Both the position numbers and the translations under genes were made by a program. A DNA stretch of 30,713 nt from a virus, in IMG/VR virus record IMGVR_UViG_3300013136_000310, positions 1-30,713 of that record; one strand, written 5' to 3'. The notes under the pieces are model-generated. The model was not told the origin of the DNA. It did no database searches and saw nothing but the letters and a program-made list of their open reading frames with translations. Each line of letters starts with the position of its first letter. The stretch's first letter is position 1. Shown here one piece after another: positions 1-8,095 of the stretch.

Positions 1-221
1 CAATGTTCTTTGAGTTCTTTAAATTCTTCAAAAGTATGTTCTGAAAGTTTTAGTTCAAAATACCTTGATTCCCAAGGTTTTTTTATTTTATCAGTATTAT
101 ATGCTTGGAACTTTGCTATATCTGCACCACAAGATTTCGCTTCTTCAATAAGAAGTTTTGCGTGACGCATATATCCCATATGGTTGTGACCAATTTCTCC
201 TATAACGAGTATCTTTGACAT
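1..221 (-). CDS. neuB: NeuB-family nonulosonate (sialic-acid type) synthase, N-terminal part
   Basis: Reads leftward from ATG at 221 and runs off the window, so only the first 73 residues are visible. The N-terminus carries the family hallmark: EIGHNH near residues 8-13, then an AK-LI-EAK helix and GADIAKFQ near residues 36-43. This is the start of the TIM-barrel that condenses phosphoenolpyruvate with an N-acetylhexosamine to make N-acetylneuraminate, legionaminate or pseudaminate. The start lies inside the 3' end of the cytidylyltransferase gene, so the two should be translated together. Which sugar is made cannot be told from this fragment. The family assignment is firm; that it acts in phage infection is inference. 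Confidence 0.88.
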   Translation of the reverse strand, partial: MSKILVIGEIGHNHMGYMRHAKLLIEEAKSCGADIAKFQAYNTDKIKKPWESRYFELKLSEHTFEEFKELKEH

Positions 222-754
222 AATGCTTTTTCCAGGTCAGATTTTGTATGTATATCTACACTGGTATCTAATAATAATATGTCTGGTTTGGGATTGTAAA
301 AGTTCTTATATTCTAATAATCTTTTTCTTGATAAAGCCCATATACTTCCATAAATAGAATAGTCTTCGTGACAAGTCATAATTTCATTAAATCTATACTT
401 CTCTATTATTGATTTTACATTGTATATTAAGCGTGTGTCAAGGGTGGGGCTATTCACCTGAATTGCGACTATATTATCTACTCCATTCATAAATTGTAAT
501 GCGTGTCTATATACAGGAATATTAGGAGTATCTCCACATAATTCTTGTGGTCGTTTAATTGGAATTGCTCCAACTTCTTCTGCTCTATCTAAAATCCAAT
601 CATCATCACTTGATACAAAAGTTCTACTAAATATTTTTAAACACTTTTTTGTGTTTACCAAAAACATTGGTTCTCCATTAAAATCCAATATGTTTTTATT
701 TGGTAATCTTTTGCTTTCTTTTTTGCACAGGAGTAAAGCGACTGACGATGCCAT
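200..754 (-). CDS. neuA: NeuA-like CMP-nonulosonate cytidylyltransferase
   Basis: 184 aa from ATG at 754. An in-frame TTG lies at 763, but the ATG leaves the usual short lead to the nucleotide-binding loop. Near residues 11-21 the sequence KKESKRLPNKN matches the CTP-binding signature of the NeuA/KdsB/PseF family (consensus RxxSKRxPxKN), although the usual upstream PARGG is degenerate (LLLCKKES). The C-terminal LLDTSVDIHTKSDLE resembles the acidic metal-binding end of the family. It would activate a nonulosonic acid with CTP. It overlaps the hydrolase gene upstream by 59 nt and the neuB start by 22 nt. It is shorter than typical NeuA (about 230 aa), so activity is probable but not certain. 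Confidence 0.75.
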   Translation of the reverse strand: MASSVALLLCKKESKRLPNKNILDFNGEPMFLVNTKKCLKIFSRTFVSSDDDWILDRAEEVGAIPIKRPQELCGDTPNIPVYRHALQFMNGVDNIVAIQVNSPTLDTRLIYNVKSIIEKYRFNEIMTCHEDYSIYGSIWALSRKRLLEYKNFYNPKPDILLLDTSVDIHTKSDLEKALCQRYSL

Positions 755-2006
755 CTTCTTCAAGTTTAATAATAAGGTCTTTTGAAAATCTCCAATTCAT
801 TTTAGAAATATCTGCAATTTCTGAAAGCCATTTATTCCCATCCATATTATAAATAAAGTAATCAAGAGTTAGGTTAATATCTTTTACTGGAGTTTGAACT
901 TTATATTTACTTCTAAATAAAGGTGCTTTAAAATTTCTTACTGGAATAAAATCTTCTTCATAGACTCTAATTATATTTTCAATTAAAACCTGAGTAAGTT
1001 TAATTTTTTCTTCATTGATAATTTCAACGGTGTCTTCTGATGTATGATATTGGTCGTATGGATATCTTGTTATGAGCAATCCTGGTATTCCTATTTTGGG
1101 GTCATTGAAAACATATTCATCAGAACCTATTGATGCTCTAAATCTATTCATATTAAAACTTTCTTCTCCTTCCATTAAAGCTAAATGAGCTATCTTATTT
1201 AACCTGCTTGCGTCATCAAAAGCCCATTGAACTGTTGGGTCTCCATTATTACCACAAATATCTACTGCTATCATAAAATCTACTTTTGAAATATCTTGTG
1301 TCAAAGCGTATCCTATACTTCCAATAGTCTCAGGACAGAATACTATTTTTATTGTATGTTCGTATTTATCTTTTAATCTTAAAGCCAAATCTGTCAAACA
1401 CGCAACGCCACTTAAATTATCGTTTGCTTGATATGGATGGTCTAAGTGTGCAAACAAAAGTATTTCTCTATCTGTTTTTCCTTTAACTGTGTGAACTCCA
1501 ATTTTCATTACTCCTGGTTTAAATTCTGTATCTATAAATACTTCATATTCACCTTCTGGTAGTGCATCAATTTCTTTTTCTACACTTGAATTATTACCAT
1601 CAACAACTAATTCTTTTTTATAAACTTTATTTGCTGGTAAGCAAAATCCCCACTTTGGTTCATAGAAAGAATACTGATAAGGAATTGCATTTGGTAAGTC
1701 TTTGTTAATATACAAATGTTTCTTTAATTCGTCTCTTGTAATTTTTCCTTGAAATGGTTGGGAATAAACCATCAATGTTAAATCATTTTTCCATTCAATA
1801 ATTTTTTCTCCATTAAATTTTACCCACGCTTCTTTTGGTATCCATTCATCTGGAACAGTCCAAGTTTCTAATTTAGTTCCACTTGGTATATTAATTATTT
1901 GGTCAAATCCTATAAGTTGACTTAAATATTGCAATGCACTGTCATAACCACTACCAAGTAAATTAATATTTAATTTTATTAAATCGGATATAAGTTGTTT
2001 AATCAT
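696..2006 (-). CDS. DUF4910/M28-like metallohydrolase (aminopeptidase-like)
   Basis: 436 aa. A central zinc-hydrolase core is visible: FAHLDHP (residues 185-191) followed by ANDNLSG (194-200), a glutamate in CPETIGS (225-231), GSDEYVF (294-300) and YHTSEDT (320-326). These match the metal ligands of M28-like aminopeptidases, in the arrangement seen in DUF4910 proteins with an inserted DUF2172-type domain. The last 70 residues look like a winged helix. Members of this family often sit in surface-polysaccharide loci, so a role as amidase or deacylase on a sugar intermediate fits neuA/neuB next door, but this is inference. It overlaps the methyltransferase upstream by 4 nt (ATGA) and neuA downstream by 59 nt. 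Confidence 0.75.
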   Translation of the reverse strand: MIKQLISDLIKLNINLLGSGYDSALQYLSQLIGFDQIINIPSGTKLETWTVPDEWIPKEAWVKFNGEKIIEWKNDLTLMVYSQPFQGKITRDELKKHLYINKDLPNAIPYQYSFYEPKWGFCLPANKVYKKELVVDGNNSSVEKEIDALPEGEYEVFIDTEFKPGVMKIGVHTVKGKTDREILLFAHLDHPYQANDNLSGVACLTDLALRLKDKYEHTIKIVFCPETIGSIGYALTQDISKVDFMIAVDICGNNGDPTVQWAFDDASRLNKIAHLALMEGEESFNMNRFRASIGSDEYVFNDPKIGIPGLLITRYPYDQYHTSEDTVEIINEEKIKLTQVLIENIIRVYEEDFIPVRNFKAPLFRSKYKVQTPVKDINLTLDYFIYNMDGNKWLSEIADISKMNWRFSKDLIIKLEEDGIVSRFTPVQKRKQKITK

Positions 2007-2473
2007 ATTTTTATAAGTTCAAATTCTAATTCAATCATTCCTGCTGAATTTTTTTCAGTAGTAGAATGATTTGCTTTAATAATAAATTTATCTAATCCTG
2101 GAACACCTAACATAGAAACTACTCTTTCTTCGTTCCAGAATGTTTTATGGTCAAAGAAATAAGCTCTCTTGTCATCAAGGTGTGGAAGTATGTGATAAGT
2201 CCTACCACCTTTTTTAAGAACTCTATGTATTTCTCTAAAAAGTTTTTCACATTCTTCGTCATCAAAGTGTTCTATTGTATGAGAACTTATTACTTCGTCA
2301 ACTGTATTATCTGGTAGTGGTATTCCTTCTCTTACGTCCCAAACTATTTCTTGTCCACAATCTCTTACATCAATTCCTACATAACCTTTTTGTTTGCGTT
2401 CTCCACAACCTATTTCTAATTTAGGGACTAATCCAACTGGTAATCGTCTTTTTTGTATATGTAATGTTGTCAT
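2003..2473 (-). CDS. Class I SAM-dependent methyltransferase (Methyltransf_11 type)
   Basis: 156 aa from ATG at 2473, one base after the stop of the radical SAM gene; a longer frame upstream would overlap that gene. Motif I is LEIGCG (residues 19-24), the acidic end of strand 2 is GID (33-35), and a typical HTIEHF post-motif is followed by the helix ending REIHRVLKKGG. The C-terminal half is short for the fold. The context suggests it methylates a sugar or glycan, but the substrate is not visible. Confidence 0.8.
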   Translation of the reverse strand: MTTLHIQKRRLPVGLVPKLEIGCGERKQKGYVGIDVRDCGQEIVWDVREGIPLPDNTVDEVISSHTIEHFDDEECEKLFREIHRVLKKGGRTYHILPHLDDKRAYFFDHKTFWNEERVVSMLGVPGLDKFIIKANHSTTEKNSAGMIELEFELIKI

Positions 2474-2474
2474 A

Positions 2475-4037
2475 TTAATTAGGGTTAGTATAATTTTTAT
2501 TCTTGACAAAACCACGCCTTTTGTCTCTGCGTTTTTCTATTCCTGCACGCCTGTCTACTGAATGGAATTTATCAAACCACCAACCACCTACTTTCTTTTC
2601 AAGGTTTGGGAAGTGGTCGTATCCCCACGCAGATAATCGTGCTAATAATAGAATAATCTTTTGTCTTATTTTCTGTCCAGGGAACATAAATTCCAAATTA
2701 TGTTCTCCAACTAAAAATACAAACTCTCTTACTTTTGCTTTGTAACCATCTGAATATTTAAAGAACTTTTCTTCTTGAATATATGTATCGTCAAATAAAT
2801 ATCTTTGATAGAAACAAGAATTAGCAAGTGGGTTCATACAATTCTGATATATCTGTATTCCAAAATCTTGATATTCTTGTCTCAACCAATAATTTTCAAA
2901 ACCATATTGTTTAGCGTATTCTGTATAAATTTCTGTTCCAGGAAAAGGCATTAAAGAACCAGATACTTGATAAAGAGAAACATCGTTCCAAGTTTTCTTT
3001 ACATAATCTATTTGACTTTGAACGTGCTTTTCTGTTTCCCAAGGAAACCCAGTCATCATACAAGCATAAACTTCTAATCCTGCTTCGTGAGCCATTTTAA
3101 CAGAAGTGAATTGGTTTTCTAATCTGACAAACTTCTTAACTCTTTCTAAACTTTCTGGGTCTGCAGTTTCAATTCCAAACGCTATTGAATGACAACCACT
3201 GTCTTTCATATCTTTTAGAATTTCTGGGTTTACTAAATTGGCTCTTGAATTTGCACGCCACATTACTCCCATTTCTTTCATACCTTTTGCGAACTGTCTT
3301 ACCCTATCGTGGTTCATCATAAAACAATCATCTGCTATTGAAAATGTAGTAATTCCATATTTATCACGAACCATTTTCACGTATTCTAACATATGTTCTA
3401 CTGGATGATATTTCATCTGTTGTTCATACACTTTGTGGTCGCAGAACGTGCACTTCCCAGGACAACCTCTACTTGTAAAAACTCTGTGAAATCCCTTAAT
3501 TAGCCCATCTTCTCCTACGAACAAATCTTTATCAAATAATTCAAGATTAGGGTGTGGCAACCAATCTAAATTAATACGTGGTCTGAAAGAAGTATGTGCT
3601 ATTGTGTTTCCACTCTTATAAGTTAATCCTAAAATATCTTTTAACTTTCTGGTTCCTTTCCAATAATTACATAACTCAAGAAGCGTTCCTTCCATTTCAT
3701 TTCTAATAACTATATCTGCACCATTTTCTATACATTCTTCTGGACAATCTGTTGGATGAGCACCAAACACTGTTACTTCAATCTTTTCTTTCTTTAACCT
3801 GCGTATCGTTTCATAGACCATTAAAACATCAATGGTCATCATTGTTATTAAGACTTTGTCATAACCATTTGCTTTTGCGTAATTAGCAATATCAATGGGA
3901 GTTAATGGTTTTTTAAATGTATTCTCTATCAAACCAACTTCAAATCCATTGTCTTGGAGTATTTGCCCTACTATTCCCAAGTGAATATATGCCTCTGTTA
4001 TTGGGGTTGGATAGATAAGTAAGATTTTGTTTTGCAT
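2475..4037 (-). CDS. B12-binding-domain radical SAM enzyme
   Basis: 520 aa. Residues 1-125 form a Rossmann-like cobalamin-binding module (GAHPTDCPEECIENGADIVI near 92-111 is typical of this class, though the canonical DxHxxG histidine motif is not obvious). The radical SAM cluster motif is C192-x3-C196-x2-C199 in SRGCPGKCTFC, followed by a TIM-barrel with the GIETADPESL segment typical of BchE-like and MiaB-like proteins. The C-terminal 120 residues are basic and specific to this protein. Such enzymes do methylations or rearrangements at unreactive carbons. Here it lies between a membrane protein (40-nt overlap) and a methyltransferase in a glycan-type operon. The substrate is unknown. Confidence 0.88.
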   Translation of the reverse strand: MQNKILLIYPTPITEAYIHLGIVGQILQDNGFEVGLIENTFKKPLTPIDIANYAKANGYDKVLITMMTIDVLMVYETIRRLKKEKIEVTVFGAHPTDCPEECIENGADIVIRNEMEGTLLELCNYWKGTRKLKDILGLTYKSGNTIAHTSFRPRINLDWLPHPNLELFDKDLFVGEDGLIKGFHRVFTSRGCPGKCTFCDHKVYEQQMKYHPVEHMLEYVKMVRDKYGITTFSIADDCFMMNHDRVRQFAKGMKEMGVMWRANSRANLVNPEILKDMKDSGCHSIAFGIETADPESLERVKKFVRLENQFTSVKMAHEAGLEVYACMMTGFPWETEKHVQSQIDYVKKTWNDVSLYQVSGSLMPFPGTEIYTEYAKQYGFENYWLRQEYQDFGIQIYQNCMNPLANSCFYQRYLFDDTYIQEEKFFKYSDGYKAKVREFVFLVGEHNLEFMFPGQKIRQKIILLLARLSAWGYDHFPNLEKKVGGWWFDKFHSVDRRAGIEKRRDKRRGFVKNKNYTNPN

Positions 4038-4504
4038 ACTAAATATTTAGCCAATTCATAAGAGCTAAAGAATATTGTTGAATATCCTATTGTTCCTATT
4101 ATTGAGTTTTTAAGATATGGAAGTCCCATTATGTAACACTCGTAAAGTCCTGCCCAATTCATTGGATACCAACCCATAAATTGCCATACTGCATAGTTAG
4201 TTATTAAGTAGTAAATCACAGGCATTACTACAGTTCCTGCTGCCCAGTATTTTTTCCACAATGTCGCAAGTAAGAAACAACCATATACAGAAGCCATTAG
4301 TCTCCAATCATAATATCCTATAAAGAAATCTGTTATTGCCATTATCGTAAGCGGAATAACAAGTGCTTGTTTACGTGATAGGTAAACTCCACTAAAAAGT
4401 GCTATTGCTATTATTGGACTATAAAGCATTCCAAGTTCTGTATGTGCAAATCCTGGAATTAATCTTATTAACAGTCCTAGTGCTATAAAAAAATATATTA
4501 ACAT
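3998..4504 (-). CDS. Integral membrane protein, DUF6580/ECF S-component-like
   Basis: 168 aa, about five or six hydrophobic segments covering almost the whole protein (roughly residues 1-17, 28-45, 48-62, 72-84, 90-110 and 128-152). The start LIRLIPGF, the segment IIAIALFSGVYLSRKQAL and then ITDFFIGYYD resemble proteins annotated as DUF6580 putative transport proteins, related in topology to ECF transporter substrate-binding subunits; this is from memory and not searched. It overlaps the glycosyltransferase-like gene upstream by 7 nt and the radical SAM gene downstream by 40 nt, so co-expression is likely. A vitamin or precursor uptake role is speculative. Confidence 0.55.
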   Translation of the reverse strand: MLIYFFIALGLLIRLIPGFAHTELGMLYSPIIAIALFSGVYLSRKQALVIPLTIMAITDFFIGYYDWRLMASVYGCFLLATLWKKYWAAGTVVMPVIYYLITNYAVWQFMGWYPMNWAGLYECYIMGLPYLKNSIIGTIGYSTIFFSSYELAKYLVCKTKSYLSIQPQ

Positions 4505-5382
4505 AGATTTATTATTTTAAGAATATTTTCATTACCTTTGCCATAACCTATGGCAGTTTCTTTGCGTTCTTCTCTTAAATGTTCTGGATGTTTTAGTGTC
4601 CACAATATTGTCTTGTTCAGTTCTTTTAATGGAACTTTATTTACTCCTTTAGTAAACTGATGCCTATAATCTAAATATCGTTTATCTCCACCCCTTTCTT
4701 TTGGTATCCACAGGTCTGCAATTACTACAGGGATATCCATTGCTTCTGCTAAATAGGCGAAAGTACTTTCTGATAAGGCTACGACACAATCTGTCACAGT
4801 TAAAAGGTCTATTACTTTGTCTAAGTGGTTTGGGTCAAATCTTTTACTAACAATAACGTTATCGTAAAGTTCTATCTGGTGTTCTCTTTCTAATGCCTTA
4901 GTAATTACCTTAGCTCCTTTAAGGTTTCTCAATTCAGAAGCAACTATTAGGTTCTCTGGTATATCTTCGACGTCCCAATGTTCAAGTGCAAATACTACGT
5001 TCTTTCCTTCGTGTTCCATTTTTGGTTTTAACCTGTTAAGAAATGGACAACCTGTAACGTGTATCTTTTCTGGTGGAGTTCCATACTTTACCAAATGTTC
5101 TTTATCCCATTGTCCCCAGACACAGATTACGTCTGAATCTAATTTCTCATTAAAAGGAAACTGAACTCTATCTATGCCGTGAACTCCTTGCTGATAAAGC
5201 ATAACCTTTGCACCTCTTGCGTGAGCTTCGTGGATTATCTTTTTCCAACCACCTTGTTCTATCTCATTCCAAATAATAATTAAATCTGCTTTGCTTTGGT
5301 CTGCAACTAAATCATATTTACTTGCAATGTCTGGGATTATCTCATCAAGAACCGAGTTAAAATTATAAATACAGATTTTCAT
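4498..5382 (-). CDS. GT-B-fold glycosyltransferase / TagF- or epimerase-like protein
   Basis: 294 aa. The second half has the GT-B-type pattern: a region reading VICVWGQWDKEHLVKYG then KIHVTGCPF, as in CDP-glycerol glycerophosphotransferases and UDP-GlcNAc 2-epimerase relatives, and later TDCVVALSESTFAYLAEAMDIPVV, the nucleotide-sugar-binding helix with a conserved Ser-Glu-Ser. The N-terminal domain is a plain alpha/beta fold. NeuC would make sense beside neuA/neuB, but the NeuC N-terminal signature (TGTRPE) is absent, so transferase is the better call. Ends overlapping the membrane protein start by 7 nt. Confidence 0.6.
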   Translation of the reverse strand: MKICIYNFNSVLDEIIPDIASKYDLVADQSKADLIIIWNEIEQGGWKKIIHEAHARGAKVMLYQQGVHGIDRVQFPFNEKLDSDVICVWGQWDKEHLVKYGTPPEKIHVTGCPFLNRLKPKMEHEGKNVVFALEHWDVEDIPENLIVASELRNLKGAKVITKALEREHQIELYDNVIVSKRFDPNHLDKVIDLLTVTDCVVALSESTFAYLAEAMDIPVVIADLWIPKERGGDKRYLDYRHQFTKGVNKVPLKELNKTILWTLKHPEHLREERKETAIGYGKGNENILKIINLC

Positions 5383-5384
5383 TG

Positions 5385-5648
5385 TTATAATCTAATTTTT
5401 ATAAGTTCCTCAAATCTCTTTTTACTTTCTGGGTCTTCTTTACCATTTAATGTTTCTAGTTCTTTCCTGATTGCTTCAGATTTTTCTTTAAAAAATAATC
5501 TATAACCTGCTTCTTCCAATAATTGGTTTAATATTTTTCTTGTTAATTTTTCTGGTTCTTCAATTATAAATGAAAAATACTTGCTATCCTCCTTAAAATC
5601 TTCTACATTATTGATTTTGTTATTAGATTTTATGATTGTTATTTGCAT
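5385..5648 (-). CDS. Small protein of unknown function between two glycosyltransferases
   Basis: 87 aa, charged, with no transmembrane segment and no recognised motif. The start is ATG at 5648, one base after the upstream stop, and the end is 2 bases before the next gene. The C-terminal half is a Lys/Glu-rich helix. The tight packing shows it is part of the operon and probably real. Confidence 0.6.
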   Translation of the reverse strand: MQITIIKSNNKINNVEDFKEDSKYFSFIIEEPEKLTRKILNQLLEEAGYRLFFKEKSEAIRKELETLNGKEDPESKKRFEELIKIRL

Positions 5649-5649
5649 A

Positions 5650-6801
5650 TTATTTTATGAACATATTTTTAATGTTTCTTATAAGAGATTTATCTTGGTT
5701 AAGAACTTTAAGACCTCCCTCCTTCTGGCACGCCATCTCCCAATCAAGTGCAATCTTTTCAATATTTCTGTTTTCTTTTACCCACTCTTGTTGTTCTTTG
5801 GCTAACTTTTCCCTAAAGTCTTTGTCAACAATTAACTTCTCAAGTTTTTTATACCAATCTTCAAAAGTGTTTTTGGCTCTGTAAGTAACTTCTGATTTAT
5901 AAGGTTCTACATCAGATGCTAATGTAACAGTTCCAACTGCTGCATATTCATAGAATTTAATATTAGATTTACCACGATTAAATTCAGTATCATCTAATGG
6001 ACAAATTCCTATATCAAAATCTACTGACGACATAACCGATGGATGTAATGCAGGTGGATAGAATGGAGTATGGTCTGCTCTTAAATCTTTCATTTGGTCG
6101 TAAAAGTCCAGAGCTTCTTTGTAGTATTCATTTTGTTCTGGCATCATATTAGATTTTAAAAGCATAGAATACTGATACATTACAGCTTCTAATGGTTCTC
6201 CTGTCATTCCATAAATCTTAAAATCAAAGTCATATTTCTCGTGAAGTTTCTCTAATACATCTCCAACTAATTGAAGGTCTTTCCAGTGAGAAGCAGCACC
6301 CATATATCCTATTAAAAGTTTCTTATCTGCGTGAGGTCTTTCTTTGTAATCCTTAAAGTCTATTGCATTAGGAATTACAACTACTTTTTTCTTAGGATAT
6401 AACTTTTTTACTTTTTTAGCTAAAATAAAACTCGGCGTTGTAACCAAGTCTGCTTCTTTAATTAAACCCTCGTATTGGTCTTTAAATACATTAGAAACAA
6501 ACCTTGATGGATTAGATGGGTCTACTGCCCACAAATCATCATCAAAGTCCCAAATAACACGAGTTCCTTGTTTCTTGAAGCGTTTCATTGCTTCTATTGG
6601 TTTTGTTGCTTCTGGATAAATTCTACCCATAATGACAGTTGACGGAAATTCCATCATTTCATCTGGGAAACTATCACCAATAACTATTTGTCTCATTGTG
6701 TGTCCTCTTGCAAGAAGTCCTCTTGAAGGAACTTCTACTCTGTGATACCAAATACCACTTCTCCACGCAAAAGGAGTATCCACGATTTGTAAAATTCTCA
6801 T
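5650..6801 (-). CDS. GT4-family (GT-B fold) glycosyltransferase
   Basis: 383 aa. The N-terminus MRILQIVDTPFAWRSGIWYH and the segment WDFDDDLW are typical of glycosyltransferases found in phage and capsule loci. Residues 140-150 read VVVIPNAIDF, the standard linker of GT4 enzymes, followed by the second Rossmann domain (LLIGYMGAASHWKDL). The donor-site helix is NRGKSNIKFYEYAAVGTVTLASDV, equivalent to the GT4 EGFGLPxLEAMAxGxPV region, with the acceptor Glu in FYEYAAVG. It would transfer a nucleotide-activated sugar to a protein or glycan. It follows the small coiled-coil gene with a 4-nt ATGA overlap, 300 nt after the capsid gene. Confidence 0.85.
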   Translation of the reverse strand: MRILQIVDTPFAWRSGIWYHRVEVPSRGLLARGHTMRQIVIGDSFPDEMMEFPSTVIMGRIYPEATKPIEAMKRFKKQGTRVIWDFDDDLWAVDPSNPSRFVSNVFKDQYEGLIKEADLVTTPSFILAKKVKKLYPKKKVVVIPNAIDFKDYKERPHADKKLLIGYMGAASHWKDLQLVGDVLEKLHEKYDFDFKIYGMTGEPLEAVMYQYSMLLKSNMMPEQNEYYKEALDFYDQMKDLRADHTPFYPPALHPSVMSSVDFDIGICPLDDTEFNRGKSNIKFYEYAAVGTVTLASDVEPYKSEVTYRAKNTFEDWYKKLEKLIVDKDFREKLAKEQQEWVKENRNIEKIALDWEMACQKEGGLKVLNQDKSLIRNIKNMFIK

Positions 6802-7022
6802 TTTGAAAAATATTCTAATAATAATTTAAGTTCTTTTATTTCTGCTTGCTTTTTAGCAAGTTCTTCTCTTCTTCCAGTTTGTCCTCGTTGGACAATACAT
6901 TCCATAATCCATTTCTCATTTAAGAGTTCTTGTTCTAATTGGAACTCAAAATGTTCCACAAACTTCTTAAATACTTTTCTCTTAAGTCTCCATTGTTTAA
7001 ATTGTGTTAGTGCTTTTTTCAT
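6798..7022 (-). CDS. Short basic coiled-coil protein, unknown
   Basis: 74 aa if ATG 7022 is used; another ATG lies at 7028. The SD-like AGGA at about 7029-7032 is 6-7 nt from ATG 7022 but only 2-3 nt from ATG 7028, so 7022 is preferred. The protein is almost entirely helical and charged (KQWRLKRKVFKKFVEHFEFQLEQELL, then a second Glu/Lys helix). It is the first gene after the capsid gene and has an ATGA junction with the glycosyltransferase gene. A small adaptor role is possible but not supported. Confidence 0.6.
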   Translation of the reverse strand: MKKALTQFKQWRLKRKVFKKFVEHFEFQLEQELLNEKWIMECIVQRGQTGRREELAKKQAEIKELKLLLEYFSK

Positions 7023-7030
7023 TGTCATTT

Positions 7031-7072
7031 CCTGACGCTCTCAGCTTATTTCCGTCAGGTTATAAGCCGAGA
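7031..7072 (-). promoter_or_regulatory. Two mutually exclusive hairpins between capsid gene and downstream operon
   Basis: In minus-strand RNA, hairpin A pairs 7072-7062 with 7049-7039 (11 bp, one G-U). Hairpin B pairs 7059-7053 (CCTGACG) with 7037-7031 (CGTCAGG), 7 bp perfect. The 5' arm of B lies in the loop of A, and only one base separates the 3' arms, too short for a stable pseudoknot across an 11-bp helix, so they should be alternatives. The 3' arm of B contains the AGG of the likely SD sequence for the next gene; it is hidden in B and free in A. No U-tract follows, so this is not a plain terminator. Confidence 0.6.
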
Positions 7073-7095
7073 AACGACAATTATGTGAATAATTA

Positions 7096-8067
7096 TTATG
7101 CTCCTGTGATGGTCACATTCCTAGCTCTCCTTCTATTATTAGTTGTAACTCCTGCACCATATACTGTCCAAGTGATGAAGTTAGAACCAATTTTTGTAGA
7201 ACAAGGTCTGATATCCAAAGTAGGTGTTTTCTGCAAGATAAGGTCAATACAACCTTTTCTTCCAAAGTAGTGAGCTGTTCCAGTTACAGTTGAAGCTGCG
7301 GCTGAAGCTCCACCCATTGAGGATGGTGACATTGAAGAGCAAGCACCTGTTGGAAGGTTATTTGAGATATAAACTTGGAAACCAAGCCAATTTCCTGCAT
7401 AACCGTTCTTTAAGGTTGCGTCTGCTGTATTGAACCCAGAAGATGCTGATTTAATTTCAATTAAAGAAGCAATTCTTGGGGATACAACTGCACACCAATC
7501 TCCCATTTCTTCAACATTGTTTTCACGCAAGACTTTTCTCATTCCTGCAAACAAGTCAATAATGTTAGTTGATGCGGCTGTGATAGTTCCTGTTGAACCA
7601 TCTCCGAATACTGCGTTTCTATTTACTGCAGACAATCCAGTTCCAGCTACTGCTGTTGTTGAACTTGATGACCCGAGTATTCCTCTCTTAAATGCGAATG
7701 CGTCTATTACATTACCAAGTTGGTATCCAGCCTGTTGAGTTAAGTCAACTGCGACTGATACGTTTGCTTGCAATTTTTCTACATCATCAACGTAAAATGT
7801 GCAATGTTTCTTAGTTGACACGTTAATCGTGTCATATGCCCAGTCCTGGTCTGTCGCAGACAAATCAGTTCCTGGTGTGTAGGTTTGAGCTGACAAATCA
7901 GCAAACCTTGGTATTTGTATGGCTTTACCATTTGGTAAATATCTCTCTAATCGTGTGTTACACACCTTTAATGCAACTAATTGCTTATAAAGTGGTTGTT
8001 CAACCATAGTGCCCCACACTGTAGGAGTGATAGCCGATACATCGTTTGATACAATATCTGTAGGCAT
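7096..8067 (-). CDS. Major capsid (coat) protein, HK97-fold type
   Basis: 323 aa, preceded by the scaffold-like gene and portal, the canonical position for a major capsid protein. The N-terminus (SAITPTVWGTMVEQPLYKQL, then IQIPRFADLSAQTYTPGTDLS) and the helix YVDDVEKLQANVSVAVDLTQQAGYQLGNVID resemble coat proteins of podovirus-type phages that use a separate scaffold. The middle is Ser/Thr/Ala/Gly-rich (GSSSSTTAVAGTG and TGACSSMSPSSMGGASAAAS), and the C-terminus is arginine-rich. GC content is visibly higher than in the flanking genes. No delta-domain or protease gene is adjacent. The Ser/Thr-rich loops would be natural glycosylation targets, but that is speculation. Confidence 0.85.
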   Translation of the reverse strand: MPTDIVSNDVSAITPTVWGTMVEQPLYKQLVALKVCNTRLERYLPNGKAIQIPRFADLSAQTYTPGTDLSATDQDWAYDTINVSTKKHCTFYVDDVEKLQANVSVAVDLTQQAGYQLGNVIDAFAFKRGILGSSSSTTAVAGTGLSAVNRNAVFGDGSTGTITAASTNIIDLFAGMRKVLRENNVEEMGDWCAVVSPRIASLIEIKSASSGFNTADATLKNGYAGNWLGFQVYISNNLPTGACSSMSPSSMGGASAAASTVTGTAHYFGRKGCIDLILQKTPTLDIRPCSTKIGSNFITWTVYGAGVTTNNRRRARNVTITGA

Positions 8068-8095
8068 CTTTTTATTCTTTCCCTAACTATCAGTT

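Noticed and set aside
4498-5382. NeuC UDP-GlcNAc 2-epimerase
   Set aside because: The NeuC/WecB N-terminal TGTRPE motif is absent, so only a GT-B-like call is given.
7031-7072. H-type pseudoknot after the capsid gene
   Set aside because: The loop crossing the 11-bp stem would be one base, which is sterically impossible unless the stem is partly open; alternative hairpins were preferred.
7004-7738. Plus-strand frames opposite the capsid gene
   Set aside because: Shadows of the capsid coding sequence with low-complexity translations and no RBS.
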